64,000 nt of DNA, taken from contig NZ_SJSY01000070.1 of assembly GCF_004352915.1 (NCBI RefSeq), positions 186,001 through 250,000 of the forward strand, in the 5' to 3' direction. The notes under the pieces are model-generated. The model was not told the DNA's origin. It did not search any database and worked only from the letters and a program-made list of their open reading frames with translations. Positions 7,809 through 16,800 of this stretch are shown here, in pieces; position 1 is the first letter of the stretch, and each line of letters begins with the position of its first letter. Source of the DNA: Flavobacterium zhairuonense (GTDB lineage Bacteria; Bacteroidota; Bacteroidia; Flavobacteriales; Flavobacteriaceae). The translations under genes were made by a program, and so were the position numbers.

Positions 7809-10256
7809 TTAAAGATTTGACACATTATTATTTTTATACTTTTTACTAATTGGAAACTCCGCTTTAAAATCAATTTTCAAAACCGTTCCATTATTATTCT
7901 CTATTTTGAAACTACCATCTATATCATCCGTAAGACCTTTAATCAGACTCATGCCAAATGATTTAGTTTTTTCGTGGATGACGTTAGAACCAATACCAAC
8001 TCCATTATCAGAAATAATCAATTGATAACGGCTTTCAGCAACACGCTGAAGTGAAATAACGATTACTCCTGATTTGTCATTCGGAAATGCATATTTCAAA
8101 GAATTGGTAATCGCTTCATTCAATATAAGACCGATTGGCACTGCTTGCACTACATCCAGTTCCAGCGGATCTATTATTACTTCAAAACGCACTCTTTGTC
8201 CTAATGAGAAAGATTCTTTAAGATACCCCACAAGCTCTTTAATATAATGCTGCATGTTGATTGTCGACACATTCTCGGCACTATAAAGTCTTTGGTGAAT
8301 GAGCGACATGGAATGTATTCTATTTTGGCTGTTTTTTATTGCCGAGAGCGCCTTATCATTATCCAGATATGCTGACTGCGAATTCAAAAGACTTATCACT
8401 GTTTGCAGATTGTTTTTTACGCGGTGATGAATCTCCTTCAAAAGCCATTCTTTTTCATCCAATAAATGACTCAAATTGATGTTTTTCTGATTGATTTCCT
8501 TTTCTTTCTGTTCCAACTTGGCATTAGTCTTTTGTTTTATACGATACCTATTAAATAAAAGACCAATAACAGCGAGTAGTAAAACTAAGCTCCAAATCGA
8601 TACTGTATTTAAAAGTTGTGATTTTTGAAGTTCTCTCTCCTGTAATTTGGTTTGATCATTCAATAGTTGTATTTTTTGCTTATTATTTTTCGTTTCATAA
8701 GCAATTTTAAGTTCTTCAATCTGTTTATTTTGCGTACTATTAGAAACTGAATCATATATGTTTTTATAATTCTGGAAATGGGCCAATGCTCCTTTATAAT
8801 TCCCCTTCAGGGAATCTGTTTTTGACAGCAAAATTTGAAACATTTCTGAATTATATGCTTTTTGATGAATCTTGCCCAATAAGAAAACTTTATTAGTATA
8901 ATACTCGGCAAGCTTAAGGCGATTTGTTTCGGCATAAAACAAAGCCATTTCTGTATATGCAATAGCAACGTCATTAAAGGTATAGGAATCTTTCAGTTGT
9001 GTAGCATAGTAATCCATTTCTTTAAAATATTTTTCAGTTTGGATAAAATTTTTCATCCGCATATAACACACAGCTGTCCGATAGGCAAGCATCATTTTGT
9101 CAAATGTACCTGTTGGTGGATATTTAGTTTTTATCGAACTAATAAAATCAAGAGCTTCCCTATTCTTTCCCTTATCTGATATGGCATCAATTGCACTAAA
9201 AATACTTTGATACCAAAATCCATTATTTAGGACATCCTGACTTACTTCAATACTTTTTTTGAACATTTCCAAGGCTTCCTCATTATACCCCATTGTGTTG
9301 TAGACGTCACCAAGCCGCAGATACATAATATCTCCTAAAGTAAAATCTTTTTCATCTTCCATTCTTTTTACACTTTTTAAAGCATAATACAAGGCACTTT
9401 TATTGTTGTGTTGATACAATTCTATAAATGCAATAGTATTTTCTGTAAATTGCTGATGAGAGAAACCAATTTTTCTCAAGTCTATCAGATCTTGATAAAA
9501 TCTTTTTTTTGCTATATTTATTCTTCCTGTCCAAAAATAAATAGTGCTAAGTCTTTGCTCGCTATCAATCCTTTTTTCCTCTAACCCTAATGATGCGTAT
9601 AAAAAAGCTACTTCTTTAAAAATTTTTTCTTTTTCAGGATCGAAATTGGTTAAAAGATTCCCATAACACTCTAAAGCATAAGCAAGAGTAATCTTATTAT
9701 TTTCCTTTCGGGATTCATTAATAACTTTTTCAAAGTATTTTTTACCTGTACCTTCATTATTCGCTTGAAAATAATATCTACCAAGCAAAATTTCGCTTTG
9801 ATGCTGCCATTTTTTTATTTTTAGTTTATTGCTCTGATCAACAGCATCTTTTATATAGAAAAAAGCATTCTGCAGATCTCCAGGTTTGGTTCCAGGCTTA
9901 AAGAGATAAAAACTCCCAAGCTGCAGCAATAATTTAATCTTTTCATCATCTTTAGAACTAGCAAGGAGTCTTTTAGCCGAGCTAATATTTCCTTTATCAA
10001 TTAAGTCCTGACCAATCAAATATGAACCATCATTATAACCTTCATCATAAGCTAAAGAAACAGGCAACTTATAAGCTTTGCTTGCTAACACTACGGAGCT
10101 GTCAACATCTATGGCGCCTTGGTTGGTTCCATACAGAAAATTGGCACAGGATTTAATTAAATATCTTCTTTTAGGTAAATCGTACTTACTTACCGTCGGT
10201 GACAATTGAGCTGAAGAAGTTATTGAAAAGAAAAATAATAAACAAAGTTGCCTCAT
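7809..10256 (-). CDS. TPR-containing sensor histidine kinase (HisKA_2 type)
   Basis: The 815-residue protein has a cleavable signal peptide (residues 1-17), a long helical region of TPR-like repeats (about 40-520) expected in the periplasm, a coiled coil and a membrane helix near 553-575. A HisKA_2 dimerisation/phosphotransfer region follows, with EIHHRVKNNL and candidate phospho-His 610/611. The ATPase domain shows NEAITNSLKYAF (N box), SDNGVGIG (G1) and FGMSLIKGL (G2). This is the usual Bacteroidota orphan kinase that signals through LytTR or other regulators. No response regulator is adjacent, so the partner is elsewhere. The sensed signal is unknown. Confidence 0.88.
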   Translation of the reverse strand: MRQLCLLFFFSITSSAQLSPTVSKYDLPKRRYLIKSCANFLYGTNQGAIDVDSSVVLASKAYKLPVSLAYDEGYNDGSYLIGQDLIDKGNISSAKRLLASSKDDEKIKLLLQLGSFYLFKPGTKPGDLQNAFFYIKDAVDQSNKLKIKKWQHQSEILLGRYYFQANNEGTGKKYFEKVINESRKENNKITLAYALECYGNLLTNFDPEKEKIFKEVAFLYASLGLEEKRIDSEQRLSTIYFWTGRINIAKKRFYQDLIDLRKIGFSHQQFTENTIAFIELYQHNNKSALYYALKSVKRMEDEKDFTLGDIMYLRLGDVYNTMGYNEEALEMFKKSIEVSQDVLNNGFWYQSIFSAIDAISDKGKNREALDFISSIKTKYPPTGTFDKMMLAYRTAVCYMRMKNFIQTEKYFKEMDYYATQLKDSYTFNDVAIAYTEMALFYAETNRLKLAEYYTNKVFLLGKIHQKAYNSEMFQILLSKTDSLKGNYKGALAHFQNYKNIYDSVSNSTQNKQIEELKIAYETKNNKQKIQLLNDQTKLQERELQKSQLLNTVSIWSLVLLLAVIGLLFNRYRIKQKTNAKLEQKEKEINQKNINLSHLLDEKEWLLKEIHHRVKNNLQTVISLLNSQSAYLDNDKALSAIKNSQNRIHSMSLIHQRLYSAENVSTINMQHYIKELVGYLKESFSLGQRVRFEVIIDPLELDVVQAVPIGLILNEAITNSLKYAFPNDKSGVIVISLQRVAESRYQLIISDNGVGIGSNVIHEKTKSFGMSLIKGLTDDIDGSFKIENNNGTVLKIDFKAEFPISKKYKNNNVSNL

Positions 10257-10659
10257 ATAGTTATGGAATTAATTTCTTTAAATTATAGCGGTTAAATTAA
10301 TCAAAAAGGTTGTTTACACTGGTTGTAAATATCAGAAATTTTCTCATAAAACCATTTTATTTGTTATAAAACCATCAAATTACCCCCTATACACCGAAAC
10401 ACCTAAACCACTACATACCAACACATTAAAAACAAATCAAATCATCATTGGCTTCATTTCCACTCAATAAAACGATTTAATTTCCATAGTAACATCAAGC
10501 TGATACAACTTAAAAAAAATAAAGTATACAAAATGGTTATGAACTTAAAGCACAACTCTCCTATCTCCAAAATAAAAGACCTGCTAATCTTAGATTTGCA
10601 GGTCTTTTGTTTTATAACGTCCTTTCTGATATAAAAAGCATTATTTTAGATCGAGTTAA
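10257..10659. other. intergenic stretch between the histidine kinase and the aldo/keto reductase
   Basis: This 403-nt stretch holds the upstream region of the minus-strand kinase and the reductase terminator at 10574-10608. I see no gene: a 33-codon frame near 10533 runs through the terminator hairpin and is not credible. No strong -7 element for the kinase was found. Confidence 0.5.
10574..10608 (-). terminator. terminator of the aldo/keto reductase gene
   Basis: AAAAGACCTGC (10574-10584) pairs perfectly with GCAGGTCTTTT (10598-10608) around a 13-nt loop. It lies 52 nt past the reductase stop codon and may work in both directions. Confidence 0.75.
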
Positions 10660-11610
10660 TCAACTCCATTCCGGAAACTGAGTTCGATTTAAATCAAGCT
10701 TTTCAATCGCTTTCATATCGGCATTATCAAGCTTGAAATTAAATATATCCAGATTTTCTATAATATGTGCTTTTTGTGAAGATCTTGGAATGGCAACAAT
10801 ACCACGCTGTAAATGCCATCTCAGACTTACTTGTGCTGTAGTTTTGCCATACTTTTTAGCAATTTGGGTTAATACTTCATTCGTAAAAAGACCATTGCGT
10901 CCTTCTGCAAAAGGTGCCCATGCCTGCATCTGAATATTATGCTGCTTTAATACATTATAATCATTCGTTTGCTGAAAATAAGCATGTGTTTCAATTTGAT
11001 TTATTACAGGTTTTATCTTCGCATAAGACAAAAGATCTGCCACTTGAGCAGGATCAAAGTTACTTATACCGATAGCTTTAATTTTTCCGGCTTTGTAAAG
11101 TTCTTCCATTGCTTTCCAAGATCCTTTCACATCGCCTCTTGGACGGTGTATCAGGTAAAGATCAAGATATTCAAGTCCTAGTTTTCTAAGTGTCTCTTCA
11201 AAGCCTTTTTTAGCATTTTCATAGCCAGCATCATCGACCCACAGTTTTGAAGTAACAAAAAGTTTTTTTCGGTCAATACCGCTTTGCTTTATTCCTTTGC
11301 CAACCGCTTCTTCATTTCCATATACTTTTGCAGTATCAAGAAGACGATATCCCGCTGCGATAGCATCCGCAACTGATCGCTGGCATACTTCTCCACTGAG
11401 TCCGTATGTACCAAATCCTAATATTGGCATTTTCAGACCATTATTTAACTTAATATCTGGAATGCCATTAGTATTTTTATCTGGGACAACATTAGCGAAT
11501 AATTCAGGCATTCCAAATGCGCCTAAATAAATCCCGGCGGCCGCAAATTTTGCAGTGGTTTGTAAAAATTTACGTCGGTTTATTTCATTTTTTTGGTTTT
11601 CAGAATTCAT
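10660..11610 (-). CDS. aldo/keto reductase with twin-arginine signal
   Basis: The 316-residue protein starts with a Tat-type signal (NRRKFL, Arg-12/13, then a hydrophobic stretch to about residue 40), followed by an NADPH-dependent TIM-barrel aldo/keto reductase. The catalytic tetrad is visible as Asp-92, Tyr-97, Lys-122 and His-155 (LDTAKVY, TSKLW, LIHRP), and IPRSSQKAHIIEN near the end is the cofactor-phosphate loop. It reduces aldehydes or ketones to alcohols; the substrate is unknown. Export of a folded, NADPH-loaded enzyme by Tat is unusual but occurs in Bacteroidota reductases of this group. It lies downstream of the SDR/VOC pair on the same strand, separated by a terminator. Confidence 0.85.
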   Translation of the reverse strand: MNSENQKNEINRRKFLQTTAKFAAAGIYLGAFGMPELFANVVPDKNTNGIPDIKLNNGLKMPILGFGTYGLSGEVCQRSVADAIAAGYRLLDTAKVYGNEEAVGKGIKQSGIDRKKLFVTSKLWVDDAGYENAKKGFEETLRKLGLEYLDLYLIHRPRGDVKGSWKAMEELYKAGKIKAIGISNFDPAQVADLLSYAKIKPVINQIETHAYFQQTNDYNVLKQHNIQMQAWAPFAEGRNGLFTNEVLTQIAKKYGKTTAQVSLRWHLQRGIVAIPRSSQKAHIIENLDIFNFKLDNADMKAIEKLDLNRTQFPEWS

Positions 11611-11715
11611 GTTTTTGTTTGTTAGTCAATTTAAAAATCAATTAATAAAAATATGCATTATTTTTAAATAAATTACTCAACTAAAGACCTCATTTAAAAA
11701 TTATTTAGTATAATT

Positions 11716-11750
11716 AAAAAAGCCAGAAAAAATTATTTTCTGGCTTTTTA
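11716..11750 (-). terminator. terminator of the VOC gene
   Basis: A long stem, AAAAAGCCAGAAAA (11717-11730) with its complement at 11736-11749. It ends the VOC transcript and separates it from the reductase gene. Confidence 0.75.
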
Positions 11751-11775
11751 AAACTTTTAAAATGAACTTCAAAAC

Positions 11776-12810
11776 TTATTCTTTCTGATCAACAAAAACG
11801 TATAGCTTTTGAATTTTAGCATTTTCAATCACAAACAAATCCATACCACTTACAACAGCCGGTTTTTCTTTTGATCCAAATTGCCAATACAATCGAACTA
11901 TATTATGATTGGTCTCTACTGATTTTGTAGTGAATTTAAAATCAGGATTTTTGGTTTGAAGCTCTACAATAAATTTGCTTATATCGTCAATTCCTTCAGC
12001 AATAAAATGGCGATCTACCATTTCTACATTAGAAGCGTAAACCTGATTTAATAATACTTTACGTTTTGCTTCGTCTTTTTCATTCCAGATTTTAAGGTGG
12101 TTTTCGACAACTATTGCATTTTTTTTAGAATCGAAATCTTCAACAGAAGCCTTTTTCAAAGTTGCATTTTTTGGAGACCATAATATCGTTTTTGGATTTG
12201 CTTTTTCATACCCTTTCCCGTTTGGATACGAAACCAATTCCATTTTAGAACCCCAAGGCGTTTCAAAATAAACCCAAGTTTCTCCAGCTGTATCCCCAGA
12301 AGGTGTTACAAATGGCTCTCCAATTATTTTCACGCTTTTGCTTTTTAAATATTTCACCGCCGCATTAATATCATTTACATAAAAAGCGATGTGAGATGCT
12401 CCGATATCATCGGTATTTGGATGCGTTTTGCTTCCTTTATTATCAGCATATTCAAATACTTCAATACTTGCTCCGTTTCCTGCGTTGATCATTTTTATGG
12501 TAACGGCACCAGTGTTTGGATTAATATGATTTAATTTTTTCCAATCAGCGTCAAGCGGAATTGGCCCTAATTGTGTTACGGGTGTAAAACCAAGTACATC
12601 GTTAAAAAATGTAACCGCTTTATTGAGGTCCGGAACATTGATTCCGACATGATCTATCCCAACAATTCCTGCACTAGTTTGCGCCACTGTTTTTTCTGAA
12701 GCAGAAAAGAGGATTAATAAATTGAGCATTGCAGCTGCTGAAGTTTGTACTTTTTTATTTGATTTTTTATGAGTTGTTTTCATGGTTACTTTTATGTTTT
12801 TATTATTCAA
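11776..12810 (-). CDS. exported VOC-domain protein with C-terminal SnoaL-like domain
   Basis: The 344-residue protein has a basic N-terminus, a hydrophobic signal near residues 25-44 (ending VAQ), a glyoxalase/VOC domain at about 48-190 (GIDHVGINVPDLNKAVTFF start, metal-ligand-type HIAFYV and WGSKMELVSY) and an NTF2/SnoaL-like domain at about 215-340. VOC domains bind a metal and act on small electrophiles or aromatic substrates; the SnoaL-like half often binds similar ligands. The start at 12810 lies 13 nt after the SDR stop codon; ATG 12783 is an alternative that gives a tidier signal peptide. It is probably co-transcribed with the SDR. The substrate is not known. Confidence 0.75.
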   Translation of the reverse strand: MNNKNIKVTMKTTHKKSNKKVQTSAAAMLNLLILFSASEKTVAQTSAGIVGIDHVGINVPDLNKAVTFFNDVLGFTPVTQLGPIPLDADWKKLNHINPNTGAVTIKMINAGNGASIEVFEYADNKGSKTHPNTDDIGASHIAFYVNDINAAVKYLKSKSVKIIGEPFVTPSGDTAGETWVYFETPWGSKMELVSYPNGKGYEKANPKTILWSPKNATLKKASVEDFDSKKNAIVVENHLKIWNEKDEAKRKVLLNQVYASNVEMVDRHFIAEGIDDISKFIVELQTKNPDFKFTTKSVETNHNIVRLYWQFGSKEKPAVVSGMDLFVIENAKIQKLYVFVDQKE

Positions 12811-12823
12811 TATTTTTAAAAAA

Positions 12824-13681
12824 TTAATTAGTGTAAGCTGCTACCCATTTTGCTTTAATAGTAGCGCGAGCTTCTATAAATTCTTTATCCGTTCCTTGAG
12901 CAATGGCATCAAGAGGGAAACGAAGCGGTCTCTCGCCTTTTTTCATACTTACCAATTCTAGAATACCATTAGCAATAGTTTGCGGATTCATATCAAACTG
13001 AGCCATTTTTCCAAATAACGCAGTTCCTAAAGCGTTGAATTTTTCTGTTGCAGCGTCGCCGTATTCTTCAACAATTTCTGCTTTATCAGCGTGAATACCA
13101 GCTTTAGAACCGTTATTCATTTCTGTTGGATAAACTCCTGGCTGAATGCTTACGTTTTCTATTCCGTAATCTGCAAGTTCATCTTGCAATCCTTCTGTAA
13201 AACTTTCCACCACAAGTTTTGATGCGATATATGGAACCATAAAAGGAAGTGTATGTCCGCTTGCTCCAGTTGTAATATTAATTACGAGTCCGTTTTTTTC
13301 TTTTCTCATAGAAGGAAGAACCGCTTGATACATACGAAGTACGCTGTAAACGTTTACATCGAACATTTTACGAACCTGATCAATTGAGTAGCCTTCAAGC
13401 AAACCAAAACCACTTACTGCTGCATTGTTAATTAGAACATCGATTTTTCCGTATTTAATTAATACTTTTTCGATCGCTTTATTTACCGATGCATCATCTG
13501 TAACATCGATATCTACTACTTCAATATTTTCTATTGCTCCTAATTCTTTTGCGACAGCGGCATTTTTATCATTTGTGTTGCGCATTCCTGCAATTACTGA
13601 GTGACCCGCATTTGCTAATGTAATAGCTGTTAATTTTCCAAAGCCTGTACTTGTTCCTGTAATAAAAATTGCTTTTGACAT
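12824..13681 (-). CDS. short-chain dehydrogenase/reductase
   Basis: The 285-residue classical SDR has the NAD(P)-binding motif TGTSTGFG (8-15), an NNAAVSG motif (85-91) and the YIASK catalytic segment (Tyr-151, Lys-155). The catalytic Ser position appears as Thr-138, with Ser-141 nearby (ITTGAS), which may alter or merely shift the active site. It is cytoplasmic, oxidises or reduces an alcohol/carbonyl with an NAD(P) cofactor, and is followed closely by the VOC gene. The Crp/Fnr regulator lies upstream on the same strand. Confidence 0.85.
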   Translation of the reverse strand: MSKAIFITGTSTGFGKLTAITLANAGHSVIAGMRNTNDKNAAVAKELGAIENIEVVDIDVTDDASVNKAIEKVLIKYGKIDVLINNAAVSGFGLLEGYSIDQVRKMFDVNVYSVLRMYQAVLPSMRKEKNGLVINITTGASGHTLPFMVPYIASKLVVESFTEGLQDELADYGIENVSIQPGVYPTEMNNGSKAGIHADKAEIVEEYGDAATEKFNALGTALFGKMAQFDMNPQTIANGILELVSMKKGERPLRFPLDAIAQGTDKEFIEARATIKAKWVAAYTN

Positions 13682-13812
13682 GATTTCTAATATTTAAATG
13701 TTTATAATGTTTGTTTCTTTTGAACATTACAAAGTTGCGATGAATGCAAGACCTGCACATTGATTAGAAATAAGTAAAAACTTGATCTAGATCAAGAGTT
13801 TGAAGAAGGCAT

Positions 13813-13838
13813 AAAAAAAGGAGCCTTAAAAGCTCCTT
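13813..13838 (-). terminator. terminator of the Crp/Fnr-type gene
   Basis: AAGGAGC (13818-13824) and GCTCCTT (13832-13838) form a stem with a 7-nt loop, and the A tract before it gives a U run on the minus-strand RNA. Confidence 0.75.
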
Positions 13839-13844
13839 AATAGT

Positions 13845-14423
13845 TTATTTCTTTGCCGTTTGTTTACGAATACGGCTTAATGTTTCTGGTGTCATGCCAA
13901 GATACGAGGCAATCATGGTTTGAGGAATTCTAGAAGCAAACCCCGGATATTTGTTTACAAAGTTCAAATACTTTTCTTCTGCAGTAAGAGTGAGTGAAGC
14001 CTGAATTCTGTTTTGAGCCGCTATAAAACTTCTTTGCAAAATAGTATTGACCATATTATTAAACGCTGGAATTTCTCTACAGAGCAATTCAAAATTTTCA
14101 TGAGTAAAAAGCACAAGCTCTGTGTCTTCAATAGCATCAATATTAAAACGAGATGGTTGTTGCATCATTAAGCTTTCACGATCTCCCGTCCACCAATTTT
14201 CGATACTAAAACTATTTACATGTTCGCTTCCTTTTTCATCAACTGTATAAGTTCTAACACAGCCTTGCGTGATAAAAGCATCGTATTTCCAAACATCTCC
14301 TTCTTGAAGCAGATATTGTCTTTTGCGAAGTTTTTTAATAATGGCAAATGATTGTATTCGTTCTGATTCTGCTTGTGTCAGTTCAGCTTTTTCTTCTAGA
14401 TACTTTTGGAATATTTCATACAT
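13845..14423 (-). CDS. Crp/Fnr-family transcriptional regulator
   Basis: The 192-residue protein has an N-terminal cyclic-nucleotide-binding-like jelly roll (about 20-120, with LLQEGDVWKYDAFITQGCVR) and a C-terminal helix-turn-helix (QTMIASYLGMTPETLSRIRK, about 170-189). No four-Cys iron-sulfur arrangement is present, so it is not a classical Fnr. Many Bacteroidota proteins of this group have lost obvious cAMP ligands. It sits between the Old Yellow Enzyme gene and the SDR/VOC pair, all on the minus strand, and may control them; this is inferred from position. Confidence 0.85.
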   Translation of the reverse strand: MYEIFQKYLEEKAELTQAESERIQSFAIIKKLRKRQYLLQEGDVWKYDAFITQGCVRTYTVDEKGSEHVNSFSIENWWTGDRESLMMQQPSRFNIDAIEDTELVLFTHENFELLCREIPAFNNMVNTILQRSFIAAQNRIQASLTLTAEEKYLNFVNKYPGFASRIPQTMIASYLGMTPETLSRIRKQTAKK

Positions 14424-14509
14424 AGCATGTAAAATTATACAAAAGACAACTGAAGAGCAAATTTTTGAAATTTTATAGCCTCAATAAAACACCATTTTTC
14501 TCTATAATT

Positions 14510-15598
14510 TTATAAAGAACCAGCTTTCACAAAAGTTTGCCAGCCTCGCATGGTATCAATAAAGCGTTCGCTAAGTCCACCTTGACGCAGATAATCTGCC
14601 ATTACAGGTAGCTCTGGACTATCATATAATGGATTTGCTTTTACTTGCAGCGGAAAATCACGTTGTAAAATAGCCCCACGAGCAATAAGCACAAAATCAC
14701 AACCTTCATCAAGAAGTTCCCCTGCGCGTTGTGCACTCATAATTTTTCCTGCAGCACCTAAACGCACGCCTTTGCGAGGAATTTCAGTAAAAACACTAAG
14801 CATAGTTTTTCCTTTAAAAGTACCTTCACGAACTATTTGGGCAGAATCCCAAAGGGCCAAATCTAAATAATCTATTAATTCGCGATCAAAAATAGCCGCA
14901 GTAACTTCTCGCAGCTCTTCCAATAGCAATCCATAGCGCTCGATTGACAATCGCCAACCTATTTGAAAATCAGGACCGCAAGCTTTGCGGATTCCTTCGA
15001 TAACTTCAATGGTAAAACGACCACGATTTTCTAAACTTCCTCCATATTTATCTGTGCGATCATTCAAATTTGGAGACATAAATTCTGAAAGAATCCATCC
15101 GAAAGCGCCATGTACCGAAATCCCATTGAATCCCGCCAATTGTGCTCTTTTTCCTGCAACAATAAAACTGTCTCGAATTCTTTCTACTTCTTCAGTTGTA
15201 ATTGCTTTTATTCCCTCTATTGTTTTACTAGATGCCGGAGCGGGAATTCCTCCAATCAAAGGTTTGGCGCGATGCCCAGCATGATGAAGCTGTACAGCTG
15301 ATAATGCGCCGCCATCACGAATAACATTTGCTATTTTGGTTAAACCTGGCAAATGATCATCGCTATGAATGCCTAACTGTCGTTCAAAGGCTATACCTCC
15401 TGCTTCAACGGTCGCAGCACTGGTTTGAATCAATCCGTATCCGCCTTGAGCAAGTTGTTCCATCCAATATTGGTCGTATATAGATGCAGTACCGTCAAAA
15501 TTACTTTGCTGACTTGTTAAAGGAGCCAACATAAAACGGTTTCTCATTGCTGGACCATGCAGCATCGTAAGAGGTTTAAATAAATCAGAAACAGACAT
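14510..15598 (-). CDS. Old Yellow Enzyme-family NADH:flavin oxidoreductase
   Basis: The 362-residue TIM-barrel flavoprotein shows the FMN and substrate motifs PLTSQ (26-30), QLHHAGHRAKP (103-113) and DRTDKYGGSLENRGRF (180-195), typical of NADH:flavin oxidoreductases of the OYE family that reduce activated alkenes. The proton-donor Tyr of the family, normally in a HGANGY-type motif, reads Trp-168 here (HGAFGW, 163-168), so the activity may be altered. It is cytoplasmic. The gene diverges from the DsrE-like gene across a long inverted repeat. Confidence 0.85.
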   Translation of the reverse strand: MSVSDLFKPLTMLHGPAMRNRFMLAPLTSQQSNFDGTASIYDQYWMEQLAQGGYGLIQTSAATVEAGGIAFERQLGIHSDDHLPGLTKIANVIRDGGALSAVQLHHAGHRAKPLIGGIPAPASSKTIEGIKAITTEEVERIRDSFIVAGKRAQLAGFNGISVHGAFGWILSEFMSPNLNDRTDKYGGSLENRGRFTIEVIEGIRKACGPDFQIGWRLSIERYGLLLEELREVTAAIFDRELIDYLDLALWDSAQIVREGTFKGKTMLSVFTEIPRKGVRLGAAGKIMSAQRAGELLDEGCDFVLIARGAILQRDFPLQVKANPLYDSPELPVMADYLRQGGLSERFIDTMRGWQTFVKAGSL

Positions 15599-15668
15599 TA
15601 GTTTATTTTTTTAAGTTTACTTAGATTAATAATTGGAGGCAAAATTGCACTGATTATCACTCTTTAAA

Positions 15669-15765
15669 AATGGATGATTTTTACTTTATAATGGACGTTT
15701 TACTATTTAATAGAAAAATTAAAATGAAGAAAAAATTCTCCATTATAAAGTAAATTTCATCCATT
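15669..15765. promoter_or_regulatory. long inverted repeat between divergent OYE and DsrE genes (candidate operator)
   Basis: Arms of 27 nt (15669-15695 and 15739-15765) match in reverse complement at 25 positions, separated by a 43-nt AT-rich spacer. Each arm contains TTACTTTATAATGGA or its near-identical complement. The position between two divergent starts suggests binding sites for a shared regulator. It has no terminator-like T run. Confidence 0.65.
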
Positions 15766-15817
15766 CCCTTGCAGTCATTACCGTCAGATCTTTGCCTTGT
15801 TAATAAAAATTATTCAA

Positions 15818-16183
15818 ATGAAAAAAACAGCTATTATTATTCTTTCTGATCCAAAAGCAGGTTCAGAGGAAGCGATTGGACGTGTATTTAATGCTTTAGC
15901 ATCGGCATACGAATTCAAGCACGAAGGCGAAGATGTAAAAATTATTTTTCAAGGAACAGGCATAAGATGGCCAGAACAGCTTGAAAAACCTGAGCATCCT
16001 GTTAATGCTCTTTATAAAGAAGTGAAAGATCACGTTCATGGTCTCTCAAAAGGATGCGTTGCTGTATTTGGAACCGAAATATCGGGTTACGATTTATTAA
16101 ATGAAAATGAAGTTCCAGGAACTCCCGGTTTGCCAACTTTTGTTAATCTTAAAAAAGAAGGTTACGATATTTTGATTTTCTAA
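15818..16183 (+). CDS. DsrE/DsrF-like family protein
   Basis: The 121-residue protein beginning MKKTAIIILSDPKAGSEEAI has the alpha/beta DsrE fold pattern: an N-terminal beta strand and Gly-containing loop, then VKIIFQGTGIRWP and GCVAVFGTE. DsrE-like proteins carry or bind sulfur or small ligands; an active Cys at the usual place is not obvious (one Cys in SKGCVAVFG), so a sulfur-transfer role is uncertain. The ATG at 15818 is chosen; the frame is open back to a TTG at 15797. It is transcribed away from the OYE gene. Confidence 0.7.
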   Translation: MKKTAIIILSDPKAGSEEAIGRVFNALASAYEFKHEGEDVKIIFQGTGIRWPEQLEKPEHPVNALYKEVKDHVHGLSKGCVAVFGTEISGYDLLNENEVPGTPGLPTFVNLKKEGYDILIF

Positions 16184-16194
16184 ATCGGTTCGTT

Positions 16195-16229
16195 AACTGT
16201 CCTCTTGATTGTTTAGAGGACAGTTTTTA
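16195..16229 (+). terminator. terminator after the DsrE-like gene
   Basis: AACTGTCCTCT (16195-16205) pairs perfectly with AGAGGACAGTT (16215-16225), followed by T residues. Confidence 0.8.
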
Positions 16230-16326
16230 AATTTCATTCAACTAAAAAAGGTCATAATAAATGGTGATTTTTTTGAGTAATTTAGCTTTAGATACATTCA
16301 TCAAATAGACAATTAAATTAAAAATT

Positions 16327-16794
16327 ATGCACGAGGATTTTCAATATTATATGAGTCAATGTTTGGATCTTGCCAAAACGGCTTTAAAAGTCGGCAATCC
16401 ACCCGTTGGCGCATTGATTGTTTTAGATGAAAAAGTGATTGGAACTGGTGTTGAATCTGGCAAATCAACCGGAGATATTACCAATCACGCCGAGATAATT
16501 GCTGTTCGAGATGCCATAAAAAATGGATACTCAGACAAATTGCATCTTGCGCGTATGTACACCACACATGAACCGTGCATAATGTGCTCTTATATGATTC
16601 GGCATCACAAAATCTCTGAAATCATTTATGGAACATCAGTTCCTTATGTAGGCGGTTTTACTTCAAAATATAATGTTTTGTCAGCTGAAGATGTACCAAA
16701 ATGGGGAAACAAACCAAAAATAATCAGCGATGTGTGCGTTGAAGAATGCAACGACCTCAACGCTCAGTTTTTAGAATTATTAAGCAAACTATAG
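16327..16794 (+). CDS. nucleoside/cytosine deaminase-family enzyme
   Basis: The 155-residue zinc deaminase has the two signature motifs: HAE (His-54, Ala, Glu-56) with the proton-shuttling Glu, and PCIMC (Pro-83, Cys-84, Cys-87). These hydrolytic enzymes deaminate guanine, cytosine or adenosine in nucleosides or tRNA. The VPKWGNKP and KIISDVCVEEC tail is closer to free-base/nucleoside deaminases than to TadA, but the substrate cannot be fixed. It is cytoplasmic. The AraC regulator begins 6 nt after it and is probably co-transcribed. Confidence 0.85.
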   Translation: MHEDFQYYMSQCLDLAKTALKVGNPPVGALIVLDEKVIGTGVESGKSTGDITNHAEIIAVRDAIKNGYSDKLHLARMYTTHEPCIMCSYMIRHHKISEIIYGTSVPYVGGFTSKYNVLSAEDVPKWGNKPKIISDVCVEECNDLNAQFLELLSKL

Positions 16795-16800
16795 ATAATT

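Noticed and set aside
10533..10634. Short plus-strand frame of about 33 codons in the gap before the aldo/keto reductase
   Set aside because: It runs straight through the terminator hairpin and has no promoter or conserved features.
14985..15301. Two overlapping plus-strand frames inside the OYE gene
   Set aside because: Both are shadows of a clearly homologous gene on the other strand.
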